Below are positions 9,684-18,848 of a DNA stretch of 37,032 nucleotides, one piece after another. This stretch comes from Bacteroides sp. Lineage in GTDB: Bacteria; Bacteroidota; Bacteroidia; Bacteroidales; GCA-2748055. The stretch spans positions 1 to 37,032 of the forward strand of contig DSEO01000374.1 in NCBI GenBank assembly GCA_011056635.1, given 5' to 3'. The notes under the pieces were generated by a model. The model saw nothing but the letters and a program-made list of their open reading frames with translations. It was not told the origin of the DNA and did no database searches. Positions within the stretch are counted from its first letter, which is position 1. Each line of letters starts with the position of its first letter. A program made the translations under genes and the position numbers.

Positions 9684-10533
9684 ATGTATACCATTGTATT
9701 TATTCTTCTGCTGGGACTTGCCGTCTATATCGCTGTGCAAGGGATCATCAAACAGCGGATCGCTCCTGTGTATACGGGGATCATCCTGGGGATCCTCACC
9801 CTGTTTTTCTTCTGGTTTATGGGTTTCTGGGGTGAGAAGCTCTGGTTTGACCAGATGGATTACAATGAACGTTTCTGGACGGTGCGGACCAGCCGGCTCG
9901 GGCTGTTCCTGGTGGCCTTCCTGTCAGGGGGACTGCTGGTCTACCTGCTGACTTTCGGCCATACCGGAAATCAGATGCAGCCGGATCATGATGCACCGCG
10001 AGATCTCCGGGAGGGCCAGGACGGTGGCGCCTTTCCTCACCCTGGATAACGATCCCTACCTGGTCATAGCTGACGGGAGACTTTACAGTGAAAAATTTGT
10101 TTCACTTGAACGAATCGGAGGGGTGACATACATAACCACGGAAGGCAAAGATGGATTCGTGGGATCCCGTTTCCGGAACAGGAACTATGTGCGTAACTCG
10201 GTCAAGATCGTCATAGATGCCTATAACGGGAATACGGATATCTACATATTCGAAGAGGATGACCCGCTGGTACAGGTATACGACAGGATATTCCCGGGAT
10301 TATTGAAGAAGCATTCTGAAATACCCAAAAGCCTGAAAAAACATGTCCGTTACCCTGCAGATATGCTGTTGTTACAGGGAGTGGTCTATGCCAAATACCA
10401 CATGACTGATCCCACCGTATTCAATAACCAGAAAGACCTGTGGGTCAGGGCCACCGAGAAATACTACAGCAGGGCCGGGGAATCCTTGCAGAACCTGCAG
10501 GATGCCCTGCAGAAACTGTCAGAAGGAGACTGA
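9684..10533 (+). pseudogene. UPF0182-family membrane protein, internally deleted and frameshifted
   Basis: 9684 frame: N-terminal TM region with GEKLWFDQMDYNERFWTVRTSRLGLFLV. A different frame (open after TGA at 9949-9951) continues REISGRARTVAPFLTLDNDPYLVIADGRLY...NYVRNSVKIVIDAYNG...FPGLLKKHSEIPKSLKKHVRYPADM...YHMTDPTVFNNQKDLW, then a short C-terminal-like tail. Total about 280 codons versus roughly 900 expected for the family. Confidence 0.7.
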
Positions 10534-10536
10534 GCC

Positions 10537-11507
10537 TCACGTCCGGTTCACAAGGGGCAGGATCACGAATGCCACGGCACCGGTCACCAAATGGATCAGC
10601 ATGGAAAAGGAATGTGCAATCAGGGCAAAGACCTGGCCCGTGGACTCCTGGATCCCGAACAGCATCAGGCACTGGATCACAACAAAGTGCCATGCACCGA
10701 TGCCCGCCTGTACTGGAAGCAGGAATGCCAGGGTGGCAAAGCCGAAAGTGAATGCCGCCACGGAAAAGGAAAGATCCCGGGTAGGGGGAAAAGCAAAGAA
10801 GATCACATAGAGCATCAGGAACCAGAGGACATATTGCAGCAGGGAATAGAACAGGTACAGGGGGATCCCCCTGATTCTGGAGAGGACCAGGAACCCTTCC
10901 GCAAGTTCACCCCAGAATTTGCGCACACGTTCCCTCACTCTTTTTGCCCATCCCAGGCGCACAAAAAGAAAATAAAAGATTGCTGCCAGGAATACAGCAA
11001 CCAGGACCCCGGTGAGCACTCCCCGCATGTACATCGCGTCCATGCTTATTTCGGGAGCCTTCAGGATCTTCCTGAAATTATCAAACTGCCAGACGATCAA
11101 TGTTACTGCGATCAACAGCAGGAGGATCAAATCGGTCAGCCGTTCCGCCAGTGCCGTTCCCAGGAGCTTGGAAAAAGGGATCTTTTCAAACCTGTTCACC
11201 ACCCCCAGCCTGGCAAATTCCCCCCCCTGGGAATGATCAGGTTCGTGAAGGCCAGCACCAGGTTTGAAAGGAACAGGTTGCCCATGCCCGGAGCATAGCC
11301 GAGCGGGGTGATCAGCATCCGCCATCTGAAAGCCTTGATCAGCTGGCTTAAAAGATTCAGCAACACAGATACTCCGATCCACCACCATTTCAGCCGGTTC
11401 AAATGATCCCGGAGCTCATCCAGTTCCAGATCCCTGTAAACAAACCAGAACAATCCGGCCCCAACGATAAAGAAAAGGATGGCGCGGACCTTCTTCTTTT
11501 TACCCAT
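10537..11507 (-). pseudogene. UPF0104 / lysylphosphatidylglycerol synthase TM-region family protein, split by a single-base frameshift
   Basis: Two overlapping frames (11196-11507 and 10537-11388) join as ...NLIIPRG(G)EFARLGVVNRFEKIPFSKLLGTALAERLTDL... at an 8-nt G tract (C8 on + strand, 11220-11227). Confidence 0.75.
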
Positions 11508-12276
11508 TGTTCCTCAACAATACCTGGATCCGCTCATTCAGCTCTTCCTGGAGCCTCCTGTAGGATTCTTTTACGGCATCACCCCGTTCTTCCAGAGAAG
11601 TACCGATCCGCTTCAGAATCAGGTCATAATTTTTCAACAACACTTCGGCAATCTGCTGTCCCTCCACCAGGAATTCCCGGGTAGCCTGTGCAGCAGTTGT
11701 CTTCTCATATTTTGTGGGGTGGGTCAGCCCATCGAGAATGGTATATTTGATCTTTTTCCCGTGTGCCTGGTAATACATGTTGATGTAGGTCTCCACACCG
11801 AAACGGATGTCTTTGATCTGGTCCACGATGGGAAGGAAATCCGCTTTGAAAAGCGCCCGCTCCCCGGTCAGATTCCTGAATGGATTGACCCGGTAATTGA
11901 TCAGGGTTTCAGAGGGTGAACCCAGCACCATGTCTGCCTCGGGCTCCTCCTCCATCAATGGATCCAGCAACTTGGCAAAATGCTCCTGTTTGATGCCGGT
12001 GACATCCGCATCAAAGAAAAGGATGATCTCATGACCGGCATGCTCGGCTCCAACGGCCATGGCATTGCTTTTGCCCTGGTTCCCGGGCAGCGTGACCAGT
12101 TCCATGGGGATCTCATTTTCCAGCTCTTTGAGAATTTCCGGGGTCCTGTCTTCCGAACCGTCATCCACCACGACGATCCCGGCATCTTTATTCATTTCGT
12201 GGCATGTTTGCAGGACATATTCGATGGTTTCCTCCTCATTGTATACACACACCACAATGCTTACTTTCTTTTCCAT
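11500..12276 (-). CDS. Glycosyltransferase family 2
   Basis: MEKKVSIVVCVYNEEETI, VVVDDGSEDRT, FFDADVTG; overlaps the start of the downstream UPF0104 gene (translational coupling). Confidence 0.9.
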   Translation of the reverse strand: MEKKVSIVVCVYNEEETIEYVLQTCHEMNKDAGIVVVDDGSEDRTPEILKELENEIPMELVTLPGNQGKSNAMAVGAEHAGHEIILFFDADVTGIKQEHFAKLLDPLMEEEPEADMVLGSPSETLINYRVNPFRNLTGERALFKADFLPIVDQIKDIRFGVETYINMYYQAHGKKIKYTILDGLTHPTKYEKTTAAQATREFLVEGQQIAEVLLKNYDLILKRIGTSLEERGDAVKESYRRLQEELNERIQVLLRNNG

Positions 12277-12309
12277 GATTGTTGTTTTTATATGATTATG
12301 TATTTTCTC

Positions 12310-14193
12310 TTATTGGTCGTCGTCAAGTGCAAAGGTTACCCTCCTGAATATGGTGCTCCCCATGGGAACCAGCTCCACGGGAACCGGTTTATTGTGATTG
12401 TTCACCAGACTCCCGGTCAGTTTGACCGTACCGTTCTCCCATGGATACAGCGGATTTTCATCTTTTGCAGCCATGAAATGAAAATCAGTATCAGACCGGA
12501 TCTTATACTTCCATCCCTTTCTGTCGGTTGCCCTGATCCGATAGCGATGGAACCCGCTGCCCCTGTATTCTTTTCTTTTTTTGATCCGGTGCCCGAAAGG
12601 AAGTGCATAAACCAAGGGGCCCCGCTTCAGGTATAAACCCCTGGCCGGGACCGTGGAAGATCTGGGCTGCTTTACTTTCCTCACCTGGAAGTGGAACCTT
12701 ATATCCACCGGATCTCCCTTTTTCCAGGTATGTCGTAACGTGATCCGGTCATCATGATCCTCCATGACTGCCCCGGCCGGATGTGAAACCTCCACCGACC
12801 GGCATCCGTGGGGCTTCCTGATGGAAAAAGGAAAACTAACCGGCTGTGCCGGGCTGAACATGAACCGGACACGATCGGAAAAGGGATAACCGGTCTCCTC
12901 GCTGACCTCCACCCGGATCCCACCCAGCTCGGTATGGATGCGGCAGGGACCGAACAGGTTGGCGGTCAGACCATCTTCGTTCATATCCTTCAGCCACATG
13001 GCCTCCACGAAATAGGGCATGACCCGGCCTCCGTTCAGCACACAACAGGCTGCAGCCAGGTGCACGGCATCGTATGTTTCCCTGCCGCCTAATTCCCAGT
13101 GGTTAATCCTGATCCGGTTATCGGACGTGAGATAGGAAAGTGCGGTCAGCACAGGAAGCCTGGCACCCTGACCGGCATTGAGAACCATGGTTTCGATCCG
13201 GTCTGACAGCTCCAGGTCGCCCGTCATGCTGATGATCCTGCTGAGCGGACTGATCATCTCTGCGATCCCGCAATACTCGTAACGCTCATCGGCCGTACCC
13301 CGCCGGCCCTTGATCCATTCATCACAACGCATGGCACCTCCGGGTGTGGTATGGACCTTCAGTTTACTGAAAACTTTTTTTTCAGCCTTCCGGTGTTCGG
13401 GCAACTCTGTGATCTGTGCGATCAGGGCCGGGACAAACAGTCCTTCAGCAATGTGGGCACCGTGTTTTTTGAAAAGCCTATTTATATCCTGCAGCCGGGA
13501 TGTTTTCAGATCATCATCCCTGACCCTGCCCCTGTTGAAATTATCATAAAGCTTGCATGCAAAATCCAGGTATTCAGTTTTTTTTGTGAGCCTGTAGAGC
13601 CATTCAAGGACCTCAAAGAAACCGATCCCGTGACTCACTCCTCCCCCCCTGGATTCGGCAGAAAAATAGTTTTGATCCCGGTATTGATCCATGTCCAGCA
13701 TGACGGCGGTTTCAGCAGCTTCAAGGACGTTCACATTCCCGGTAAATTCATAGTAGGCCAGCATGGCCATCAGGATCCTGCTCGTTGTCCACAGTTCGCC
13801 GTTTCCCCTGGGGTGCCGGAACCTGTGATACGGTTCATCCCCCTTCCGGTAGATCCCGATATATCCATCCTCCCCGGTGTTTTCCAGGATCTCTCTGATC
13901 CACTGATGGGACCTCCGGATGTATTCCCTGTTACCCGTCAGGAACGCCATTCTGATCACCGAATCCTTCCAGTAACCTTCATGCTCGCCGCTCCACCACT
14001 CCTTTTCAAAGGAAAACCTGCGCTTGCTCAGCCGGTCCTGCTTTAAAAAAACGTCATGGCTTACAGTGGGATGCACCTTGTGGAAATGCCCCACGTACCC
14101 TTCAGTCAGATCCCGCTCCATCTGTCTCTTAATCCATCCTTCCGGCATGATTTCTCCTGCATCCGGTATTTTATATCGGTAGATGTTCTTCAT
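12310..14193 (-). CDS. GH127-like protein (beta-L-arabinofuranosidase family, DUF1680)
   Basis: MPEGWIKRQMERDL, EYCGIAEM (E-x-C) and AACC Cys pair expected for the Zn-Cys site of GH127; overall DUF1680-like layout. Confidence 0.8.
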   Translation of the reverse strand: MKNIYRYKIPDAGEIMPEGWIKRQMERDLTEGYVGHFHKVHPTVSHDVFLKQDRLSKRRFSFEKEWWSGEHEGYWKDSVIRMAFLTGNREYIRRSHQWIREILENTGEDGYIGIYRKGDEPYHRFRHPRGNGELWTTSRILMAMLAYYEFTGNVNVLEAAETAVMLDMDQYRDQNYFSAESRGGGVSHGIGFFEVLEWLYRLTKKTEYLDFACKLYDNFNRGRVRDDDLKTSRLQDINRLFKKHGAHIAEGLFVPALIAQITELPEHRKAEKKVFSKLKVHTTPGGAMRCDEWIKGRRGTADERYEYCGIAEMISPLSRIISMTGDLELSDRIETMVLNAGQGARLPVLTALSYLTSDNRIRINHWELGGRETYDAVHLAAACCVLNGGRVMPYFVEAMWLKDMNEDGLTANLFGPCRIHTELGGIRVEVSEETGYPFSDRVRFMFSPAQPVSFPFSIRKPHGCRSVEVSHPAGAVMEDHDDRITLRHTWKKGDPVDIRFHFQVRKVKQPRSSTVPARGLYLKRGPLVYALPFGHRIKKRKEYRGSGFHRYRIRATDRKGWKYKIRSDTDFHFMAAKDENPLYPWENGTVKLTGSLVNNHNKPVPVELVPMGSTIFRRVTFALDDDQ

Positions 14194-14199
14194 AAATAA

Positions 14200-16182
14200 T
14201 TATGCTGGATGTTTCATTTTTTTTCTCAGCAACTGGGCATTGAGGGTCACGATCAGGGTGCTGGCACTCATCAGCACTGCACCCAGTGCGGGACTGATGA
14301 GGATACCTACACTGTAGAGCACTCCTGCTGCCAGGGGAATAGCCACCACATTGTACCCTGTTGCCCATACAAAATTCTGTATCATCTTCTTATATGTTTC
14401 CCTGCCGAACAGGACCAGGACAGCAATATCAGCAGGATTGCTCCGGACCAGGATAATATCGGCCGTTTCAGCAGCCACATCCGTACCGCTGCCCACGGCG
14501 ATCCCAACATCAGCGACAGCAAGCGCCGGAGCATCATTGATCCCGTCACCCGTCATGGCCACGAATTCACCTTTTTCCTGGAATTCTTTCACCTTCTCAA
14601 GTTTCTGGTCCGGTTTGATCCCCGCAAAATATTCATCCAGCCCAAGTTCTTCAGCCACGCTCCCGGCCACTTTTTCATTGTCGCCGGTCATCATTACCAC
14701 CTTCATGCCATTTTTCTTCAGGATCTTCACCGCTTCATAGGATTCTTTTCGGATCTTATCGGACATGGCCACAAATCCAACCAGCTTATCCTCCTTCATC
14801 ACGTAAACAATGGTTTCCTGTGTATTCTCAATGGCCTCTTCAGGGATTTCGATGTGACGCTCCTGCAGATATCCCGGGCCTACTACCCGTATTTTCCGGT
14901 TTTCCACTTCCGCTTCAATGCCCTGGCCGGTGATCGCATTGAAGTTTTCCGCTTCGGGCACCTCGATATTCTCCGCTTTAATTTTATCCATGATCCCCAT
15001 GGCCAGCGGATGCTCCGATTTGTTTTCCAGGGCTCCTGCGAGGCGCAATACTTCCTGGTCGTCCACTTTTTCATTCACCGAACCGAATCTTGTCACCGCA
15101 AAATTCCCTTTTGTAAGGGTGCCCGTCTTGTCGAAGACCAGCATGCTGATCTTCCTGGAATTCTCAAACGCGGTCCGGTTCCGGATGAGCAGTCCGTTCT
15201 TTGCGGAAATGGAAGTGGAAATGGCCACCACCAGCGGAACTGCCAGTCCCAGTGCATGCGGGCAGGTGATGACCATCACCGAAGCCATGCGCTTCAGGGC
15301 GAAGACAAATGGTTCCCCCAGAACCAGCCAGGCGGCCAGTGTCCCGAAACCCACTGTCAGTGCGATCACGGTCAGCCAGAAAGCGATCCGGTCGGCCAGG
15401 TGCTGTGATTTTGATTTTTCAGCCTGGGCGTCGCGTACCATGTGGATGACCTTGCTCAGGTAGGCCTCCTCACCCACCTGTTCCACCACCAGGGTCAACG
15501 AGCCGTTCCCGTTGATGGTCCCCCCGATCACCCTGTCCCCACCCGATTTATGCACGGGTTTCGCTTCTCCGGTAACCATGGCTTCATTGACATGGCTCTC
15601 ACCCTCCACAATTTCACCGTCTACCGGGATCTTTTCGCCGGGACGGACCAGGACCGTGTTGCCTGTTTCGAGTTCCTCTATCTTTACGTCCACAGTTTCT
15701 CCGTCCTTCTGCAGGTGTGCCTCCTTGGGGATCAACTCCACCAGCTTTTGCAGGGACCGGGATGCCCCCGCCACCGATCGCATTTCCAGCCAGTGGCCCA
15801 GCAACATGATGTCGATCAATGTGGCTAGCTCCCAGAAAAAGGTGCTTCCTCTCACGCCGAATGTAGTGGCGGTGCTGTACCCCCATGCCACGGTGACGGC
15901 CACCGCGATCAGGGTCATCATCCCCGGCTGTTTCTTCTTCAACTCATCCACCAGGCCGGTCAGAAACGGCCAGCCTCCGTAGAAAAAAACAACGGAGGAA
16001 AGGGCAAACAGCATGTAACGGTCCGCATTCCCGAGCAATGTGAATTCGTAACCCAGCAGCCCCTGGATCATGGGCGAGAGGACCAGTATGGGCAGGGTAA
16101 TAACCAGAGAGATCCAGAACCTCCTCTGGAAATCCCTGATCATCATTTCATGGTGACCGGTATGGTCGTGTTGATGTTCCAA
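14200..16182 (-). CDS. copB: Copper-translocating P-type ATPase, CopB (P1B-3, CPH motif)
   Basis: [34 protein letters not shown], His-rich N-terminus [11 protein letters not shown]. Start uncertain: TTG 16182 or ATG 16146; the longer ORF to 16299 overlaps the upstream gene. Confidence 0.9.
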   Translation of the reverse strand: MEHQHDHTGHHEMMIRDFQRRFWISLVITLPILVLSPMIQGLLGYEFTLLGNADRYMLFALSSVVFFYGGWPFLTGLVDELKKKQPGMMTLIAVAVTVAWGYSTATTFGVRGSTFFWELATLIDIMLLGHWLEMRSVAGASRSLQKLVELIPKEAHLQKDGETVDVKIEELETGNTVLVRPGEKIPVDGEIVEGESHVNEAMVTGEAKPVHKSGGDRVIGGTINGNGSLTLVVEQVGEEAYLSKVIHMVRDAQAEKSKSQHLADRIAFWLTVIALTVGFGTLAAWLVLGEPFVFALKRMASVMVITCPHALGLAVPLVVAISTSISAKNGLLIRNRTAFENSRKISMLVFDKTGTLTKGNFAVTRFGSVNEKVDDQEVLRLAGALENKSEHPLAMGIMDKIKAENIEVPEAENFNAITGQGIEAEVENRKIRVVGPGYLQERHIEIPEEAIENTQETIVYVMKEDKLVGFVAMSDKIRKESYEAVKILKKNGMKVVMMTGDNEKVAGSVAEELGLDEYFAGIKPDQKLEKVKEFQEKGEFVAMTGDGINDAPALAVADVGIAVGSGTDVAAETADIILVRSNPADIAVLVLFGRETYKKMIQNFVWATGYNVVAIPLAAGVLYSVGILISPALGAVLMSASTLIVTLNAQLLRKKMKHPA

Positions 16183-16196
16183 ATGTTTGACATGAT

Positions 16197-16523
16197 TTAA
16201 ATATGCTCGATTTTCGCCGCCATGATGAAATCGTTGACCGATAAGCCACCGATGACGTGTGTACTGAGTTCCACATCCACACCCGTATAATGGATGCACA
16301 GGTCCGGATGGTGGTTCTCCTGCTCGGCCAGCAGAGCGATCTTCTGGGCGAAAGCCATGCCCCGCCTGAAATTCTCAAAAGGGAAGTGTTTTCTGAGGGT
16401 CTTGTCCCTCATGACTTCCCAGCCGGCCTGAAGCTGGTCCATGTAGCCTTTTATTTCTTCTCTGTTCAACGGTGGAGTCCCTTCATCACAGGGAACACAC
16501 TTTTTTTCTTTGAGTTCCAGCAT
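16197..16523 (-). CDS. Pterin-4a-carbinolamine dehydratase
   Basis: [13 protein letters not shown]-terminus; [30 protein letters not shown] carries the conserved HHP...Y...H...D pattern. Confidence 0.9.
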   Translation of the reverse strand: MLELKEKKCVPCDEGTPPLNREEIKGYMDQLQAGWEVMRDKTLRKHFPFENFRRGMAFAQKIALLAEQENHHPDLCIHYTGVDVELSTHVIGGLSVNDFIMAAKIEHI

Positions 16524-16545
16524 ATTCGTACAATTTATCATTTCT

Positions 16546-17217
16546 TTAAAGATCTTCCCGGACAATGGCATCTTCCTCAATCCAGAGATCGGATAGATGC
16601 TCAAATACCATGTCCATCATGGGCTCCGGACCACACACATAGGCATTCTTGTGGTGTTCCTTCAGGTATTTTTCAATGATCTCCCGGGTAACGAATCCAT
16701 GCAGGTACCCGTCTGCCTCTTCTTCTGAAAGTACACTGACCAGATTTTTACCCAGGATCTCCTTCAGCTCTTCCTCCAGGATGATATCCTTCCTGCTCCT
16801 GTTAGCGAAAATGAGACTGTTACCCTCCACCCTGTTCTGCCTGTGAAGGTGCCTGAGGATAGCAATGAAAGGGGTTACACCCGCCCCTCCTGCAATGAAG
16901 AGACCCTCATCCCTGTACTGGATGGCACCGAAAACCTCATGAATGATCAGTTCATCCCCTTTGCGGAGATGTCTTAATTCATGGGTCATACCCTGGTGGG
17001 AAGGGTACATTTTGATGATAAATTCCAGGTGATCATCCTCTGGAAGGCTGGTAAAGGTGAAAGGTCTCTGTTCTTCCTCCCACTCGGGTTTGTAGATGGC
17101 CACCTCGGTGGCCTGACCGGGGATAAAGTCGTACCCCCCGGGCCTTTCCAGCCTGAAACCCCTGACATCGTGCGTAACAGGAAATGCTTCGATTATTTTA
17201 ACTTTGTGTTTTTCCAT
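16546..17217 (-). CDS. FAD/NAD(P)-binding ferredoxin-reductase-family oxidoreductase
   Basis: RPFTFTSLP flavin motif, GGAGVTPFIAILRHL, C-terminal YVCGPEPMMDMV. Confidence 0.88.
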   Translation of the reverse strand: MEKHKVKIIEAFPVTHDVRGFRLERPGGYDFIPGQATEVAIYKPEWEEEQRPFTFTSLPEDDHLEFIIKMYPSHQGMTHELRHLRKGDELIIHEVFGAIQYRDEGLFIAGGAGVTPFIAILRHLHRQNRVEGNSLIFANRSRKDIILEEELKEILGKNLVSVLSEEEADGYLHGFVTREIIEKYLKEHHKNAYVCGPEPMMDMVFEHLSDLWIEEDAIVREDL

Positions 17218-17454
17218 GATAAGGTGTAGATTGAGAATACCATGCCAAGTTCCTGGGTTCCTCCTCGAACCCGTTCATTCAGAATGATTTCCAATAATGC
17301 TTCCGGGCACCTCTCAGCCCGGCATCGGGCATTCGTGTAGAAAAAAGTCACCAATGCGGATCTCATTCCACAAAATCCTGACTGAAAAATATTGCTATAT
17401 TTACTTCACAGAAAGAGTGATTTCACAGCACCTTCTGCCGGAGAATCAAGCTGC

Positions 17455-18816
17455 ATGGAACGGATACTGATCATTGACGACGATACCTACATCTGTAAAT
17501 TGCTGGATAATTATCTGAACAAGAATGGCTATCATGCAGATTCGGTCTATTCGGGTTCTTCAGCCATTGCTGAAATCAAGCAGCAGGATTATGATTTGAT
17601 TCTGTGTGATTTCCGGCTTCCGGACAGGGACGGATTTGACATCCTTCGCCAGGCAAAAAGCAAGGACCCGGCCCTGCCGGTGGTGATCATGACGGCCTAC
17701 AAAGATCTGGCTACGGCGGTCAGGCTGATCAAGGCCGGGGCCTATGACTACATTACCAAACCCCTGATTCCCGAAGAAGTGCTGGGGCTGATCAGGGAAG
17801 CGATTGACAGCAGGACGAGACAGGACACTGTTTTTTCCATCGAAAAGGACTTTATTACAGGAAAAAGCAAAAAATTCCGGAACATCCTCGAGCACATCCG
17901 GATCGTTTCTCCCGTGGACATGACGGTGGTCATTGAGGGTGAAACAGGTTCGGGAAAAGAGTACGTAGCCAGGGCCATTCACTCTAACAGCAACAGGAAA
18001 AAAGGACCTTTCATCGCAGTGGACTGCGGAGCCCTGCCCAAAGGACTGGTGAACAGTGAGCTGTTCGGACACCTCAAGGGTTCCTTCACAGGAGCCACCT
18101 ACGATAAGAAAGGATTGTTCGAGCAGGCCAGCGGAGGTACGCTTTTCCTGGATGAGATCTCCAACCTGGATGCCGAGAACCAGATGAAGTTGCTCCGTGT
18201 CCTCCAGGAAAAAACGATCACGCGCATCGGCGACACCAGGGCCATCAAAGTGGATGTCAGGCTGGTGGTGGCCTCCAACGAAGACCTGATGGGCGAAGTG
18301 CAAAAGAACAATATCCGCGAGGATCTCTATCACCGGCTGAACGAATTCAGGATCGTGGTCCCGCCCCTGCGTGAAAGGGAAGAGGATGTCCTGGTCTTTG
18401 CGGACGCTTTCATCGAAAGGGCCTCCCGCCGCTTTTCAAAGCATGTGACCGGGTATGAAAAGGAAGTGAAACAGATCCTGCTGAATTACCAGTGGCCGGG
18501 CAACATCCGGGAACTCAAGAATGTGATCACCCGATCGGTCCTGCTTGCCGGAGGTCCCGTCCTGTCCCTCCGGGACATCCCGGATGAAATAAAGACCAGG
18601 GAGGCATTGTTCCTGCAAAGCAGGGAGGCTCTGTCCGCAGTCCTGCCTGATCTGAAACTGAAAGATGCTGCCGGAATGGCGGAAAAAGAAGCCATCATCC
18701 AGGCACTCATCAAGTCAAACTACAACAAATCCAAGGCTGCAAGACTTTTAAAGATCGACCGCAAAACACTCTATAATAAGATCAAACAGTTCAATATATC
18801 CCTCCTGGAAAGCTGA
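17455..18816 (+). CDS. Sigma54-dependent response regulator (NtrC family)
   Basis: REC (IIDDDTY, LCDFRLPDRDG), AAA+ (GETGSGKE, KGSFTGA, GGTLFLDEI), Fis-type HTH (NKSKAARLLKIDRKTLYNKI). Start at ATG 17455. Confidence 0.95.
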   Translation: MERILIIDDDTYICKLLDNYLNKNGYHADSVYSGSSAIAEIKQQDYDLILCDFRLPDRDGFDILRQAKSKDPALPVVIMTAYKDLATAVRLIKAGAYDYITKPLIPEEVLGLIREAIDSRTRQDTVFSIEKDFITGKSKKFRNILEHIRIVSPVDMTVVIEGETGSGKEYVARAIHSNSNRKKGPFIAVDCGALPKGLVNSELFGHLKGSFTGATYDKKGLFEQASGGTLFLDEISNLDAENQMKLLRVLQEKTITRIGDTRAIKVDVRLVVASNEDLMGEVQKNNIREDLYHRLNEFRIVVPPLREREEDVLVFADAFIERASRRFSKHVTGYEKEVKQILLNYQWPGNIRELKNVITRSVLLAGGPVLSLRDIPDEIKTREALFLQSREALSAVLPDLKLKDAAGMAEKEAIIQALIKSNYNKSKAARLLKIDRKTLYNKIKQFNISLLES

Positions 18817-18848
18817 GGGATCCGGACATTTCACACTTTAAACGCTCC

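Noticed and set aside
14209-15408. 399-aa plus-strand ORF antisense to copB
   Set aside because: Shadow of a well-supported P-type ATPase; His/Phe-rich reverse-frame composition.
17240-17340. Possible tRNA-like stretch (tcctcgaacccg) between the oxidoreductase and the response regulator
   Set aside because: No cloverleaf stems or T-loop consensus could be assembled by eye.
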